Source: Kyrpidia spormannii
GTDB taxonomy: Bacteria > Bacillota > Bacilli > Kyrpidiales > Kyrpidiaceae
NCBI RefSeq assembly: GCF_002804065.1
Contig: NZ_CP024955.1
Location: forward strand, 2,480,001 to 2,544,000
Direction: 5' to 3'
Length of the DNA stretch: 64,000 bases
The translations under genes and the position numbers were made by a program. Positions 43,894 to 54,029 of the stretch are shown here, piece after piece. Within the stretch, counting starts at the first letter, position 1, and every line of letters starts with the position of its first letter. The notes under the pieces were generated by a model. The model searched no databases. It was not told where the DNA came from and saw only the letters and a list, made by a program, of their open reading frames with translations.

Positions 43894-46608
43894 TCAACCG
43901 TTCAGCAGTTGCCGCAACACCGTTTGCAGAATCCCGCCATTCCGGTAGTATTCAATCTCCACCACCGAGTCCAGGCGCACCAAAGCTTCGAACTCCCGGC
44001 GCCCGCCGTCTTCACCCACCGCGGTCACCCGGACGGTGGACAGGGGCTTGATGTCATCGGAGAGACCTTGAATGTCAAACCGCTCTTTTCCAGTCAACCC
44101 CAAGCTCTTCCAGCTCTCTCCCTTGGTGAACTGGAGCGGCAATACCCCCATCCCCACCAGATTCGAACGGTGGATCCGCTCAAAGCTCTCGGCCAGGACC
44201 GCTTTGACACCGAGGAGCATCGTGCCCTTCGCCGCCCAGTCCCGGGAACTTCCGGTGCCGTACTCTTTGCCCGCCAAAACCACGAGGGGCGTGCCGTCCG
44301 CCTGGTATTTCATCGCCGCATCATAAATCGGCATGGTCTCGCCGGTGGGCAAATACACCGTCACTCCGCCCTCGGTGCCCGGGGCCAACAGGTTTCGAAT
44401 CCGGATATTCGCAAAGGTTCCCCGCATCATGACCTCGTGGTTGCCCCGTCGGGAGCCGTAGGAGTTGAAATCCCGGCGTTCCACGCCGTGCTCCATGAGG
44501 TATTTGGCCGCGGGGGAATTCGGCGCGATACTCCCCGCCGGGGAAATGTGGTCGGTGGTCACCGAATCCCCCAACAGAGCCAGAACCCGTGCACCGCGAA
44601 TATCCGCGATATGACCCGCTTCCCGGCTCAGATTGACAAAGAAGGGCGGTTCTTGGATGTAGGTCGAGTCAGCGTCAAAATGATACAACTCCCCTTCGGG
44701 AGTGGGCAGGGCGTTCCACCTCTGGTTCGCCGTGAGCACATGGGCGTACTCCTCGGAGAACAATTCCGCCGTCACCGCCTGTTGAATCGCGGCTTGGACC
44801 TCTTCGGAAGACGGCCAAATGTCTTTGAGATATACGGGGTTGCCATCGCGATCCGTCCCCAGGGGTTCTTTTGACAGGTCGATATCCACCGTTCCGGCCA
44901 GGGCGTAGGCCACCACCAAAGGCGGAGACGCCAGATAGTTCGCCCGGACGAGGGGATGAATCCGGCCCTCAAAGTTCCGGTTGCCGCTGAGTACCGCCGC
45001 CACGGTCATATCCTGCTCCTGGATCGCCTCGGCCACCTCGGGATCCAGGGGACCACTGTTCCCGATACAGGTGGTGCACCCGTATCCCACCACCGCAAAA
45101 CCGAGCTGCTCCAGGGCTGGCAACAGTCCTGCCCGCTTCAAATAGGCCGTGACCACCCGGGAGCCGGGAGCCAGGGAACTTTTCACATAGCGCGGCTTTG
45201 TCAGCCCTTTTTCCACGGCCTTTTTCGCCAACAGGCCCGCACCGATCATCACCGAGGGATTTGAGGTGTTAGTACAGCTGGTGATGGCGGCGATGACCAC
45301 CGCCCCGGTGCGCAGAGTCTCCCGGCTGCCGTCCGGGTATTTTACATCCGAAGTACGAGCCAGGCCCTCTTTGCCGAATCCAAAGCCGCCCTGATCCACC
45401 GGCGATTCCACCGCTTTTTCAAAGGACGCCTTTAAATCCGGCAACGGCACCTTGTCCTGGGGCCGCTTCGGACCCGCCAAGGTCGGTTTTACGGTGGAGA
45501 GATCCAGTTCCACGATGTCGCTGAATACCGGCTCGGGCGCCTCTTCGGTATGAAGCAGCCCCTGGGCTTTCAGATACGCCTCCGCCAAAGCGACATCTTC
45601 AGCCTTTCTCCCGGTCAACCGCAGGTAATCCAACGTTCTTTCATCGACAGGAAAATATCCCATCGTCGCGCCGTATTCCGGCGCCATGTTGGCGACCGTC
45701 GCCCGGTCGGCCACGGTGATAGAGGATAATCCGGGGCCGAAAAACTCGACGAATTTCCCCACCACACCCTTTTTGCGCAGAAGGTTCGTCACCGTGAGCG
45801 CCAGATCTGTGGCCGTCGACCCCTCGGGCAGGCGGCCGGTCAGCCGGAACCCGATCACTTCCGGGATGAGAAAATACAGCGGCTGGCCCAGCATCCCGGC
45901 TTCCGCCTCGATGCCGCCAACGCCCCAACCGAGAACGCCCAAGCCATTGATCATGGTGGTGTGGGAGTCGGTGCCGACCAAGGAGTCGGGAAAAAGGACC
46001 GTCTCGTCCCCGTCTTCCCGCCGTCCCACCACAGAAGCCAAGTACTCCAGGTTCACCTGGTGGACGATGCCCGTCGACGGTGGCACCACCCGGAAGTTCT
46101 CAAAGGCGCCCTGAGCCCAGCGCAAAAACCGATAGCGCTCTTCATTGCGCTGAAACTCCAGCTCCATATTGCGCTCCAGGGCCTCGGGGGTGCCGTACAA
46201 ATCGACTTGAACGGAATGATCGATCACCAGGTCCACCGGGACCAAGGGGTTGATTTTGCTCGGATCGCCGCCCATCTCTTTGACTGTCCGCCGCATCGCC
46301 GTCAGGTCCACCACCGCAGGCACGCCGGTGAAATCCTGAAGAACGATGCGGGCCGGCTTAAAGGGGATCTCCACAGGGTGACGGTGACTCTCCTGCCAAT
46401 TGGCCAATTTTTTGACATGTTCCTCGGTGACCCCTTTGCCGTCCACCTGCCGCAGTGCCGCCTCCAACAACACCCGAATGGAGTAGGGGAGTCGAGAAAT
46501 CGGGCCCACGCCCTGTTTGTCCAGGGCGGGCAGGCTGTAATAAACGTAAGACTTCCCTCCCGCCTCAAGCGTCCGCCGGGTTTGAAATACGTCCTGACTT
46601 GCCATCAT
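43894..46608 (-). CDS. acnA: Aconitate hydratase A
   Basis: 904 residues, the AcnA/IRP length. Cluster ligands: [13 protein letters not shown] and [12 protein letters not shown]. Other hallmarks are [17 protein letters not shown] near 90-106 (written [13 protein letters not shown]), [20 protein letters not shown], and the swivel domain [12 protein letters not shown] with [16 protein letters not shown]. Interconverts citrate and isocitrate in the TCA cycle; members also bind RNA when the cluster is lost. It is a single gene with its own likely promoter. Confidence 0.96.
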   Translation of the reverse strand: MMASQDVFQTRRTLEAGGKSYVYYSLPALDKQGVGPISRLPYSIRVLLEAALRQVDGKGVTEEHVKKLANWQESHRHPVEIPFKPARIVLQDFTGVPAVVDLTAMRRTVKEMGGDPSKINPLVPVDLVIDHSVQVDLYGTPEALERNMELEFQRNEERYRFLRWAQGAFENFRVVPPSTGIVHQVNLEYLASVVGRREDGDETVLFPDSLVGTDSHTTMINGLGVLGWGVGGIEAEAGMLGQPLYFLIPEVIGFRLTGRLPEGSTATDLALTVTNLLRKKGVVGKFVEFFGPGLSSITVADRATVANMAPEYGATMGYFPVDERTLDYLRLTGRKAEDVALAEAYLKAQGLLHTEEAPEPVFSDIVELDLSTVKPTLAGPKRPQDKVPLPDLKASFEKAVESPVDQGGFGFGKEGLARTSDVKYPDGSRETLRTGAVVIAAITSCTNTSNPSVMIGAGLLAKKAVEKGLTKPRYVKSSLAPGSRVVTAYLKRAGLLPALEQLGFAVVGYGCTTCIGNSGPLDPEVAEAIQEQDMTVAAVLSGNRNFEGRIHPLVRANYLASPPLVVAYALAGTVDIDLSKEPLGTDRDGNPVYLKDIWPSSEEVQAAIQQAVTAELFSEEYAHVLTANQRWNALPTPEGELYHFDADSTYIQEPPFFVNLSREAGHIADIRGARVLALLGDSVTTDHISPAGSIAPNSPAAKYLMEHGVERRDFNSYGSRRGNHEVMMRGTFANIRIRNLLAPGTEGGVTVYLPTGETMPIYDAAMKYQADGTPLVVLAGKEYGTGSSRDWAAKGTMLLGVKAVLAESFERIHRSNLVGMGVLPLQFTKGESWKSLGLTGKERFDIQGLSDDIKPLSTVRVTAVGEDGGRREFEALVRLDSVVEIEYYRNGGILQTVLRQLLNG

Positions 46609-46658
46609 TTTGCACCTCGCCTTTTACCATGATCGGTGTCCCTGTTGCAAACAGCTAT

Positions 46659-46687
46659 AGTGTAGCGCATTTCCTCTTTTTCGTGAA
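46659..46687 (-). promoter_or_regulatory. Possible promoter of acnA
   Basis: On the minus strand TTCACG (46687-46682) and TACACT (46664-46659) with a 17-base spacer, about 50 bases before the start codon. Confidence 0.4.
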
Positions 46688-46889
46688 CGTTTTACCAAGC
46701 TGTTTCGTCGAACCCGACCTGCTGTGCCTATTCCCAGTGTGTCGATTCGCCCTTCGGATCATCCCAAAAGCGCGCCTTTGGGGCCTTCCGTCATAAACTT
46801 TTTGACCAGACCTTGGAGATCTTTACAACTCGGTCCTTCTTCACAGCTATAATGGATTTTGGGAGTAGAATCCCGAGCATTCGCGAAAG

Positions 46890-47528
46890 ATGGGGAACGA
46901 TGGCATGGAAACAGACGCGTTGGAGAACTTCCTAAAGGAGAGAAAACCGAGGATTCTGGGCAGCGAAGGTATGGTGCAAGCGGCCGTGGCGCTGCCTCTC
47001 CTGGAGGGAGACGGAGGATGGCAGCTGGTCTTTGAAGTGCGCTCCCACCGGCTTCGCCGCCAACCCGGCGAAATCTGTTTCCCCGGCGGACAAGTGGAAC
47101 CGGGAGAAGATCCGGCGATGACGGCCATTCGGGAAATGGGGGAAGAGCTGGGGCTGCCAGAAAATCGCATCAAGGTGTTGGGGCCGCTCGACATTCTTGT
47201 AAACCCGTGGCGGACCATCGTCTACCCCTACGTGTGCCGGATTGCCCCCGAACCCCTGCGTCCAAACCCCGATGAAGTCGAAGAAGTATTTTGTGTCCCC
47301 GTGGATTACTTTCTCCGTCATCCCCCGGAGGTGCACCACGTCCACCTGGACGTGCACCCCGAGGAAACTTTCCCCTTCCACCGTATTCCCGGCGGACGCA
47401 ACTACCCCTGGACCCGGGGACAGACACCGGAGTATTTTTACGAGTACAAAGGGAAAGTGATCTGGGGACTCACCGCCCGGATCCTGAAACATTTTCTCGA
47501 TCTTACGACAACAGGTAAAAGCCGGTAG
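46890..47528 (+). CDS. NUDIX hydrolase, CoA pyrophosphatase type
   Basis: 212 residues. The Nudix box is GQVEPGEDPAMTAIREMGEELGL and fits GX5EX7REUXEEXGU; it is preceded by the CoA-ase type motif RSHRLRRQPGEICFPGG (about 50-66). A TATAAT at 46848-46853 probably drives the gene. ATG at 46890 or the internal ATG at 46905, which has GGGGA upstream, is the start. Likely hydrolyses CoA or related dinucleotides. It stands alone between divergent and convergent neighbours. Confidence 0.85.
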   Translation: MGNDGMETDALENFLKERKPRILGSEGMVQAAVALPLLEGDGGWQLVFEVRSHRLRRQPGEICFPGGQVEPGEDPAMTAIREMGEELGLPENRIKVLGPLDILVNPWRTIVYPYVCRIAPEPLRPNPDEVEEVFCVPVDYFLRHPPEVHHVHLDVHPEETFPFHRIPGGRNYPWTRGQTPEYFYEYKGKVIWGLTARILKHFLDLTTTGKSR

Positions 47529-47573
47529 ATGGGGGGCATCCGGGGCCCGAGACCGGACGGTCCCTCTTCCGGG

Positions 47574-48608
47574 TTACCCGTCCTCAATGTGGATAAAGGC
47601 ATATCGGGTTTCCCGGGTCCAAGCCGGGCTGTCGCCATAGTCCCAAAGTCGATGGTAACTCGCGGTGGTGTGGGCGTTCACCAAGGGCTGTCCCTCGGGA
47701 TCAAAATCAACAACGACAGCGGCGTGCTGCCACGTTCCATCCCCGTTCCAGTCGTAGAGGATGATGTCCCCCACGTATAAGCGTTGGGGAAGGTCCACAA
47801 ACCGCACTTTCCCTTCCCTGGCCTTCTGCACCATATACCAATACAGACTGTGGGAGACAGCCCAACTCAGACTCCAGCGGTCCTCACCGCCTTCCTTCCA
47901 GGCGTACCACCACCCTTGCTCTGGCCGCTCGGCAGGATCCATGGGAAAACCCCCGTGCCACAGGCATTGGGAAACAAAGTTGGTGCAATCGACCCGAAAG
48001 GCGCGAAAACGCGGATTGTACCCGTCCCACCACAGTTCGGCGTATTTGAATACTTGGAGGCGGTCAAAACGGCGGAAAGAAAACAACTTGCGCCAGCGCT
48101 CCCGCCACCATCCCGGAGCCCGGTCCGCACTTTTCCCCTCTTGCTCCTGGGGGGAAGTTCCCCAAACCGCCCGATCCGCATCATTCAGCGGCCGCTCTTC
48201 CACAATTCTCCATGTACCACCTGCCGGAAGGAGGGCGAGACGCCAAGGATAGATTCGCCGTTCTTCTCCAACGTCTTCCCCGGTCCGGTACAACAGTTGC
48301 ACGTGTTCCAAGACGTCCACCCACAGTTTTTCAGTGGATAAGCGCGCAGACGCCGGTTTTTGACTTTTGGGATCACCAGGCCCGTTTGTCAGTTGTCGGC
48401 GAACCCGGCGAGTGTCGACCCGGGTAACGGATTGCAGGACCGTTCGGCGCCGACGGGCCAATCGTTGGTACCACAGCAGGGCTTCCTGACAACCGTGGAC
48501 GCGAAAAGACGCCACCATCCGGCTGAGCCCCGCTCCGCCCTGGAACCAGATTTGATTTTTCTGTTCATAATACGTGCGAATTGCGTCGGCCCACCCCGGG
48601 TGGTTCAC
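47574..48608 (-). CDS. Putative amidase (Amidase_6 domain)
   Basis: 344 residues. The C-terminal about 160 residues have the amidase pattern: FRVDCTNFVSQCLWHGG with the catalytic Cys, GDIILYDWNGDGTWQHAAVVVDF with the His, and NAHTTASYHRLWDYG. The N-terminal half (about 1-170) is basic and has no clear match. No signal peptide is seen, so it may act in the cytoplasm or spore. GTG at 48608 with GAGGAGG upstream. Similar proteins in bacilli accompany spore-wall functions. Confidence 0.78.
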   Translation of the reverse strand: MNHPGWADAIRTYYEQKNQIWFQGGAGLSRMVASFRVHGCQEALLWYQRLARRRRTVLQSVTRVDTRRVRRQLTNGPGDPKSQKPASARLSTEKLWVDVLEHVQLLYRTGEDVGEERRIYPWRLALLPAGGTWRIVEERPLNDADRAVWGTSPQEQEGKSADRAPGWWRERWRKLFSFRRFDRLQVFKYAELWWDGYNPRFRAFRVDCTNFVSQCLWHGGFPMDPAERPEQGWWYAWKEGGEDRWSLSWAVSHSLYWYMVQKAREGKVRFVDLPQRLYVGDIILYDWNGDGTWQHAAVVVDFDPEGQPLVNAHTTASYHRLWDYGDSPAWTRETRYAFIHIEDG

Positions 48609-48755
48609 CGCCCCCGCCTCCTCGCGACCGCCTCTCCTTTTTTCATATGCGGCAAACGGAACGGTTCATCCCTTTTCAGCTGATAAAAGGCTGTGATAAA
48701 CTACTGGATGAAACGAAGTTTTGTACGGTGAAACAGGGTCGGGGAGGATGCGGAT

Positions 48756-49511
48756 GTGGCGGAGGGACAACGTGGCACGGTCCGAGCAGTGGAGCGAGCG
48801 CTAGACATACTTCTCTGTTTCTCCAGTACCGAGATGGAACTGGGTTTGAGCGAAATTTCAAAGCGGGTCGGTCTACACAAAAGCACGGTTCACCGGCTTT
48901 TGGCCTCCTTGGAAAGCCGGGGGTTCATCCGCCGGGACCCCCGTACAGATAAGTACCGCCTGGGTTGGAGCATTCTCGAACTGGTTAGCAATATTCACCA
49001 ATCCGGGGATCTGTCCACGTTAGTTTTGCCGGAGATGACCCGGCTGCGTGACTTGTTGGATGAAACGGTGAGCCTCTACATTCGCTCTGGCACGGAACGG
49101 ATTCGCATTCAGGCGGTGGAAAGCCATCAACCAGTCCGCCGGGTGGCCAATATCGGCCAGCGCCTTCCTTTGTACGTCGGCGCATCCGGGAAAGTCCTTC
49201 TGGCCTGGTCGCCTCCCGAAGTGGTGGATGAAACGCTCAACGATCCGAGAGTCCCGGACCGTTTCGATCGAGAAGAGTTCCTTCGCCAATTGCGACAGGT
49301 TCGGGAGAATGGGTACGCCGTCAGTATCGAGGAGCGGGAGGCGGGAGCAGCGGCGGTGGCGGCGCCCGTTTTCGATCGGGGCGGTGCCCTCGTTGCCGCC
49401 TTGTCCGTTTCCGGGCCAGCGGATCGGTTCACTCCGGAAGCTATGGACCGTTTTGCTCCCGCCGTCATGACCTCCGCCCGGGTGATTCACCAACTCCTCA
49501 CCGCCGGCTAA
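48756..49511 (+). CDS. IclR-family transcriptional regulator
   Basis: 251 residues. N-terminal winged helix-turn-helix AVERALDILLCFSS and LSEISKRVGLHKSTVHRLLASL; C-terminal effector domain with YIRSGTERIRIQAVES, LYVGASGKVLLAW and FRENGYAVSIEE-like REN GYAVS region. GTG at 48756 has GGGGAGG 9 bases upstream. The next gene, 68 bases downstream, is a decarboxylating-dehydrogenase-like enzyme, which is probably its target or co-regulated partner. Confidence 0.9.
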   Translation: MAEGQRGTVRAVERALDILLCFSSTEMELGLSEISKRVGLHKSTVHRLLASLESRGFIRRDPRTDKYRLGWSILELVSNIHQSGDLSTLVLPEMTRLRDLLDETVSLYIRSGTERIRIQAVESHQPVRRVANIGQRLPLYVGASGKVLLAWSPPEVVDETLNDPRVPDRFDREEFLRQLRQVRENGYAVSIEEREAGAAAVAAPVFDRGGALVAALSVSGPADRFTPEAMDRFAPAVMTSARVIHQLLTAG

Positions 49512-49579
49512 CCCGAACGGCAGAAACCGGGGCAAGCTAAAACCGGCTGGAAATTATGCAGATTTCAGGGGGTAATACA

Positions 49580-50671
49580 GTGGCTGAGAAAACGGTGATC
49601 GTCATGGAAGGAGACCAGACCGGGCAAGAGCTGTTAGAAGAGGCGCTTCGAGTGCTCGATGCCTCGGTCATCGGGTTTGAGATCGAATTTCGCCGCTTCG
49701 ACCTGAGTCTTCAACACCGCCGGGATACGCGGAACCACGTGGTCCACGAGGCTGCAGCGGCGATGCGGGAAACCGGCCTGGGAATCAAGGCGGCCACCAT
49801 CACCCCGGAAGCGAAAGGAGACGTGGGGAGTCCAAACGCGATTCTACGGGAAGAGATCGACGGAACGGTCATCGTGCGTACGGGTCGCCGGATCCCCGGG
49901 CGGGCCCCTTTAACCGGGGTCTACGCACCGATCTCCGTGGTGCGGATGGCGGTGGACGACGCCTACGGAGCGAAGGAATGGCGGGAGGGAAACGGGCTCG
50001 ATGAGGTGGCGTACCGAACCGAACACATCTCCCGAAGGGTCTGCCGACAAGTGGCCGAATTCGCCTTCCAGCAGGCCAAACGGATGAAGGCAAAAGTTTT
50101 TGGTGGGCCCAAATACACCGTGAGCCCTGTGTACGAAGGAATGCTCAAGGAGGAACTGGATGAGGCGGCAAAGCGGCACCCGGAGGTCCGCTATGAACCG
50201 CAATTGATCGACGCCACCTACGCCCTCCTGTTAACCACCAGTGGAGAACCCTTGGTGATCCCTACCCTCAACCGGGACGGGGATTGCATGAGCGACCTCG
50301 TTCTCCAGATGTTCGGTTCCATCGCGGGGTCGGAGTCCCTCCTGTTATCCGTGGATGATCATTTGCGGCCCAAAGTGGTGATGGCGGAGGCGCCCCATGG
50401 CACAGCGCCCGCTCTGTACGGAAAGAATGTCGCCAACCCCATGGCCATGATCTTGGCTGGGGCAGCCCTTTTGAGCTACTTCGACACGGAGAATGCCACG
50501 GCAGCCAGCCGGGCGATCTACGAAGCTGCCCTGGAGGCGGTGGCGGACGGAGTGCGAACGGCAGATTTGGGGGGCAGCACCAGCACAACGGAATTCACCG
50601 ACGAGGTCATCCGCCGGGTGCGCACCAAACTGGAGGTCTGGGAAACTTTGGGCGAAGCTGGCGCCCGGTGA
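49580..50671 (+). CDS. Isocitrate / isopropylmalate dehydrogenase family enzyme
   Basis: 363 residues from GTG at 49580 (GGGGG 8 bases upstream); the ATG at 49556 has no site. Family features: VIVMEGDQTGQE at the N-terminus, TGVYAPISVVRM, the metal-binding NRDGDCMSDLVLQMFGS and the NAD-binding EAPHGTAPALYGKNVANPMAM. The nucleotide region resembles NAD-dependent isocitrate dehydrogenases more than LeuB. Substrate-binding residues (FDLSLQHRRDTRNHVVHEA region) differ from both, so the substrate is uncertain. It follows an IclR regulator, common for catabolic genes. Confidence 0.75.
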   Translation: MAEKTVIVMEGDQTGQELLEEALRVLDASVIGFEIEFRRFDLSLQHRRDTRNHVVHEAAAAMRETGLGIKAATITPEAKGDVGSPNAILREEIDGTVIVRTGRRIPGRAPLTGVYAPISVVRMAVDDAYGAKEWREGNGLDEVAYRTEHISRRVCRQVAEFAFQQAKRMKAKVFGGPKYTVSPVYEGMLKEELDEAAKRHPEVRYEPQLIDATYALLLTTSGEPLVIPTLNRDGDCMSDLVLQMFGSIAGSESLLLSVDDHLRPKVVMAEAPHGTAPALYGKNVANPMAMILAGAALLSYFDTENATAASRAIYEAALEAVADGVRTADLGGSTSTTEFTDEVIRRVRTKLEVWETLGEAGAR

Positions 50672-50745
50672 GGGGCGACCGTCTATACCGCCGCCCTCCG
50701 GGCTTCATAGGCTACGATGATGCCGATGCTCGGAGGTGACTTTCG

Positions 50746-52194
50746 ATGGCCGAATCCATCCCACCTTGGCTAAAACATTTATGGAAAGAATTCACAACTC
50801 CCCCCGCCTTCCTGGCGAAGGCCAGTGAAGCCCCTGAAAAGGGCAAACCGGCGAAAGACCAGGCAAAGGCCGTCAAGAATGGAACGGGGGACAAGAAGAA
50901 GCCATCTTGGGCAAAACCCGCTCCTTCCACTCCCGCCTCAGAGCCGGAAAGCCCCTGGGACGAGGAAGAGGGGGAGGGGGACCTGCCCGAGGTCCACGTG
51001 CGGCCGAAGCCCTCGAAGCCTCCGTCCCCCACGGGAAAGCCAAAAAAATCCGCCTCCCCGGCGGCCGGCGACGCCGGGGATTCTTCTCCCCCTCGCCCCA
51101 CGCCCCGTCCAACGGCCAAATCTTCGGAATCCATCGCCGTTACCTCCCTGGGGGTGCGGACAGAGTTGGAGCGGTGGGGCTTCGACTCCAGCGTATTGGC
51201 CGCCTATCCCTATGTCTTTACCCGGGTGTCCAGACACGGCAGCGCCCTCCGATTGCAGAGCGCCCGGACCACCCTCATCTTAAAGCGTTCCCCCCACAGT
51301 CCCCTCCATGTGGAGGCGATGCACCGCGCGCTGGATTACGCCTCTCGCCGGGGCGGCCCGGTGCCCCGCTGGATCACCCCTCGGCACACCGGCTCGACCC
51401 GGGCTTCTGACACGCCCTTTGTCCGGGGGGATGACGGATTGTACTACGCCATGGAGTGGATCGACGGCCGGGAGGTGGATTTGGCTTCAGCGGCGGACAT
51501 GGCAAAAGCCTCGCAAAGTCTCTCCAAGTTCCACCAACTGACCCATCGCTGGGTCAACGATGAAAGCACCGGGGAAGAGCGCCGTAACCTCCCCTCGGCT
51601 TTCGACATTGTCAGCCGACTCGCCCGGCGAACCGAAGAAATGGAAAAGGCGCTAAAACGCGCCGAAATCGTCAATGAAGAGCAGGACGATGACCTCTTCT
51701 ACCTGGAGCACGCCCCGGTGTTCCTCCGCCAGGCCCATGAAGCCCTCGACCGGCTCCTCGCCCCGGAGTGCCAGCGCCGCCTCGAGCAGGAACGGGAGAG
51801 CCCGGCGGTGTGCCACATGGATCTGACTCCATCAAACCTGATCCGCAAAGGTCAGGTGGCATACTTGGTGGATTTTGACTACCTCGCCTACGCCCCCCGC
51901 ACTCTGGATCTGGCCCACCTGTTGCGACGGGGCCTACAAAAAGCCAATTGGGCGCCAGAACTGGGGTTGACCGGCATCCTGCAATACAATACCGCCGTCA
52001 CCTTGACCCGGGTCGAGTACCGCCTTCTGCAGGCCTTCTTGGCGTTTCCCCACCGCTTCTGGCGCACAACCCACCGCTGGCAGCAGGGGGACCGGCACGA
52101 CGACCAGGTTCTCAGAGAATTTCGCCGCTGCGTCCGGGAGGAGCCGGCCCGGAAAAAATTCTTAGAGTGGTTTCGCCGACAAGCCCTGTTGTGA
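50746..52194 (+). CDS. CotS-like spore coat kinase-fold protein
   Basis: 482 residues. The N-terminal about 130 residues are a Lys/Pro/Ser-rich low-complexity arm. After it an aminoglycoside-phosphotransferase fold shows TTLILKRSP (ATP-binding Lys), YAMEWIDGREVDL, the catalytic loop CHMDLTPSNLI and the Mg-binding VDFDYL. The CotS/YutH/YtaA families of spore coats share this fold. ATG at 50746 with CGGAGGTGA upstream. Its 3' end overlaps the queG 3' end by 33 bases. Confidence 0.8.
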   Translation: MAESIPPWLKHLWKEFTTPPAFLAKASEAPEKGKPAKDQAKAVKNGTGDKKKPSWAKPAPSTPASEPESPWDEEEGEGDLPEVHVRPKPSKPPSPTGKPKKSASPAAGDAGDSSPPRPTPRPTAKSSESIAVTSLGVRTELERWGFDSSVLAAYPYVFTRVSRHGSALRLQSARTTLILKRSPHSPLHVEAMHRALDYASRRGGPVPRWITPRHTGSTRASDTPFVRGDDGLYYAMEWIDGREVDLASAADMAKASQSLSKFHQLTHRWVNDESTGEERRNLPSAFDIVSRLARRTEEMEKALKRAEIVNEEQDDDLFYLEHAPVFLRQAHEALDRLLAPECQRRLEQERESPAVCHMDLTPSNLIRKGQVAYLVDFDYLAYAPRTLDLAHLLRRGLQKANWAPELGLTGILQYNTAVTLTRVEYRLLQAFLAFPHRFWRTTHRWQQGDRHDDQVLREFRRCVREEPARKKFLEWFRRQALL

Positions 52195-53439
52195 AAGCAA
52201 AGCCTCCATCCGGGCCCGCACCCGGGAGTCCGTCTCCCGTTCGGCGGCCTCCGCCAGGGCGGCCCACCCTTCGGGGGTGCAGATCCGGGCGAGGGCCCAG
52301 GCGGCGGCGCTGCGCACCTCGGGCCGCCCATCGCCCAACCGATCGATCAATGGGGGGACCGCCCGGGGATCCCGCCAGGTTCCGAGCGCCGAGGCGGCGT
52401 TTCGGCGAAGGGTGTGCACCCCCCGCCACGCCACCGCCGTAACCCCGAACCTCCGCTCGAAAGATCGCCGGGACATGGTGAGAAGCTCTATCAGGTCGGG
52501 ATAAGCGCGATCGAGGAATTCCCGGTCGGACTCAGGCCCGGGTTCACCGATCTCTTCCAGGACCTCCGGCGCGCAGGCCGCCCGGCGATTGATTGGGCAG
52601 ACCGCCTGGCAAATGTCGCACCCCCAGATTCGCGTGCCCATGGGGGCCTGAAATTCCTCCGGGAGAAGGCCTTTCATCTGGGTCACATACGATAGACAGC
52701 GATTGGGATTCAGAACCCCCGGCGCCTCAAAGGCCTGGGTGGGGCACGCCCGCAGGCAGCGATCGCAGGTCCCGCACAAAGTGAAAACGTCCGGGTCAGC
52801 CTGACCGTCCACACGGGGACCTTCATTCCCCCAACGCCCCACTTCCCCAGGTGGATCGGTCCGTTCAGGTTCAATCCGCAAATCCGTCAGCAAGAGGCCC
52901 AGAAACACCCAGGAACCGTAAGGTTCCACGTACAGACATCCGTTCTTGCCAACCCGCCCGAGACCCGCCGCTTCCGCGAAGGCCCGCTCCACCAAAGGGC
53001 CGGTGTCCACCGCCGCCCGCACGGTGATCTCCCGGCCAGCCGTCGTTGCCAACCGGTCCGCCAAGGCCCCCAGCCGCCTGCGCAACACCCGGTGGTAGTC
53101 CTCTCCCCAGGCGTACTTGGAAAGCGCGCCCCTGAGACCCGGGGGGCGAGGGGTATCCCACCGCCGGTTGCGGTAGGGCATAGCCACCGCGACCACCGAT
53201 TGCGCGCCGGGCAGGCTCCTCAAGGGGTCGATGCGATCCGCCGTATTCTCCGCCTCAAACTCGCACATCCACCCGGCCTGCCGGCGTTTTTCGAGAATAC
53301 GGCCCAGGGATCTGAGGGGGCGCGCCGGCATGGCCGCCGCCTTCAAACCCAGGTCCGTTGCCATCCCTGCCAACTGCTGGCGAGAAATCTCCCATTCTCC
53401 TCGACAGGCCTGCTGGGCCCGGGCTTGGTCTTTCTTCAT
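52162..53439 (-). CDS. queG: Epoxyqueuosine reductase QueG
   Basis: 425 residues. The cobalamin/reductase domain has RVGKNGCLY; two 4Fe-4S motifs are LCGTCDRCLRACP and CDICQAVCP; a HEAT-repeat C-terminus follows (PLIDRLGDGRPEVRSAAAWALAR). It reduces epoxyqueuosine to queuosine in tRNA with B12. It overlaps rnhA by ATGA and runs convergently into the CotS-like gene. Confidence 0.93.
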   Translation of the reverse strand: MKKDQARAQQACRGEWEISRQQLAGMATDLGLKAAAMPARPLRSLGRILEKRRQAGWMCEFEAENTADRIDPLRSLPGAQSVVAVAMPYRNRRWDTPRPPGLRGALSKYAWGEDYHRVLRRRLGALADRLATTAGREITVRAAVDTGPLVERAFAEAAGLGRVGKNGCLYVEPYGSWVFLGLLLTDLRIEPERTDPPGEVGRWGNEGPRVDGQADPDVFTLCGTCDRCLRACPTQAFEAPGVLNPNRCLSYVTQMKGLLPEEFQAPMGTRIWGCDICQAVCPINRRAACAPEVLEEIGEPGPESDREFLDRAYPDLIELLTMSRRSFERRFGVTAVAWRGVHTLRRNAASALGTWRDPRAVPPLIDRLGDGRPEVRSAAAWALARICTPEGWAALAEAAERETDSRVRARMEALLSQQGLSAKPL

Positions 53440-53906
53440 CGCTGGGGTGAAGGACCGCGGCCGGCGCTTCCTCCCGGTGAGGGCGTGGCGGCCCGGGCCA
53501 AGGCGTCACACCGCTCGTTCCACGCGTCGCCAGCATGGCCTTGTACCTTTTCAAAATCCACCCGGTGCACGTCGGTCAGCCGCAGGAGTTCTTCCCACAG
53601 CTCCCGATTCTGAACGGGCTCCTGTCGGCTGTTGCGCCACCCATTGGCGCGCCATCGCCGATGCCACCCTTGGCGGAAACAATTCACCAGATACGCCGAA
53701 TCGCTGAATAGCCGCACGCGACAGGGTTCTTTGAGAGCCCGAAGGGCATAGATCGCCGCCAGGAGCTCCATCCGCTGATTGGTGGTATGCTCTTCCCCGC
53801 CGGCCATTTCCCGCACGTGATCCCCGTATAACAGGACCGCAGCCCAACCCCCGGGGCCCGGATTTCCCGAACAGGCGCCATCTGTGTAAATCGTCACTTC
53901 TTTCAC
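53436..53906 (-). CDS. rnhA: Ribonuclease HI
   Basis: 156 residues. Catalytic acidic residues appear in IYTDGACSGNPGPGG, NQRMELLAAI and LFSDSAYLV, and in KVQGHAGDAWNERCDALA near the C-terminus. GTG at 53906 with GAGGTGAGG upstream. Cleaves RNA in RNA-DNA hybrids. A short Pro/Gly-rich tail follows residue 140. Co-transcribed with queG. Confidence 0.94.
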   Translation of the reverse strand: MKEVTIYTDGACSGNPGPGGWAAVLLYGDHVREMAGGEEHTTNQRMELLAAIYALRALKEPCRVRLFSDSAYLVNCFRQGWHRRWRANGWRNSRQEPVQNRELWEELLRLTDVHRVDFEKVQGHAGDAWNERCDALARAATPSPGGSAGRGPSPQR

Positions 53907-54029
53907 GACCTCACCTCATCCCCGATTATAACAAACCGCTGCCGCCGTCCGCTTTACCCGTGCGACGGCCAAATTTACATAGGCGGCCAACCGGCTGGGA
54001 AATCTGAAGGATGAGAAGGGGGAATCGAG

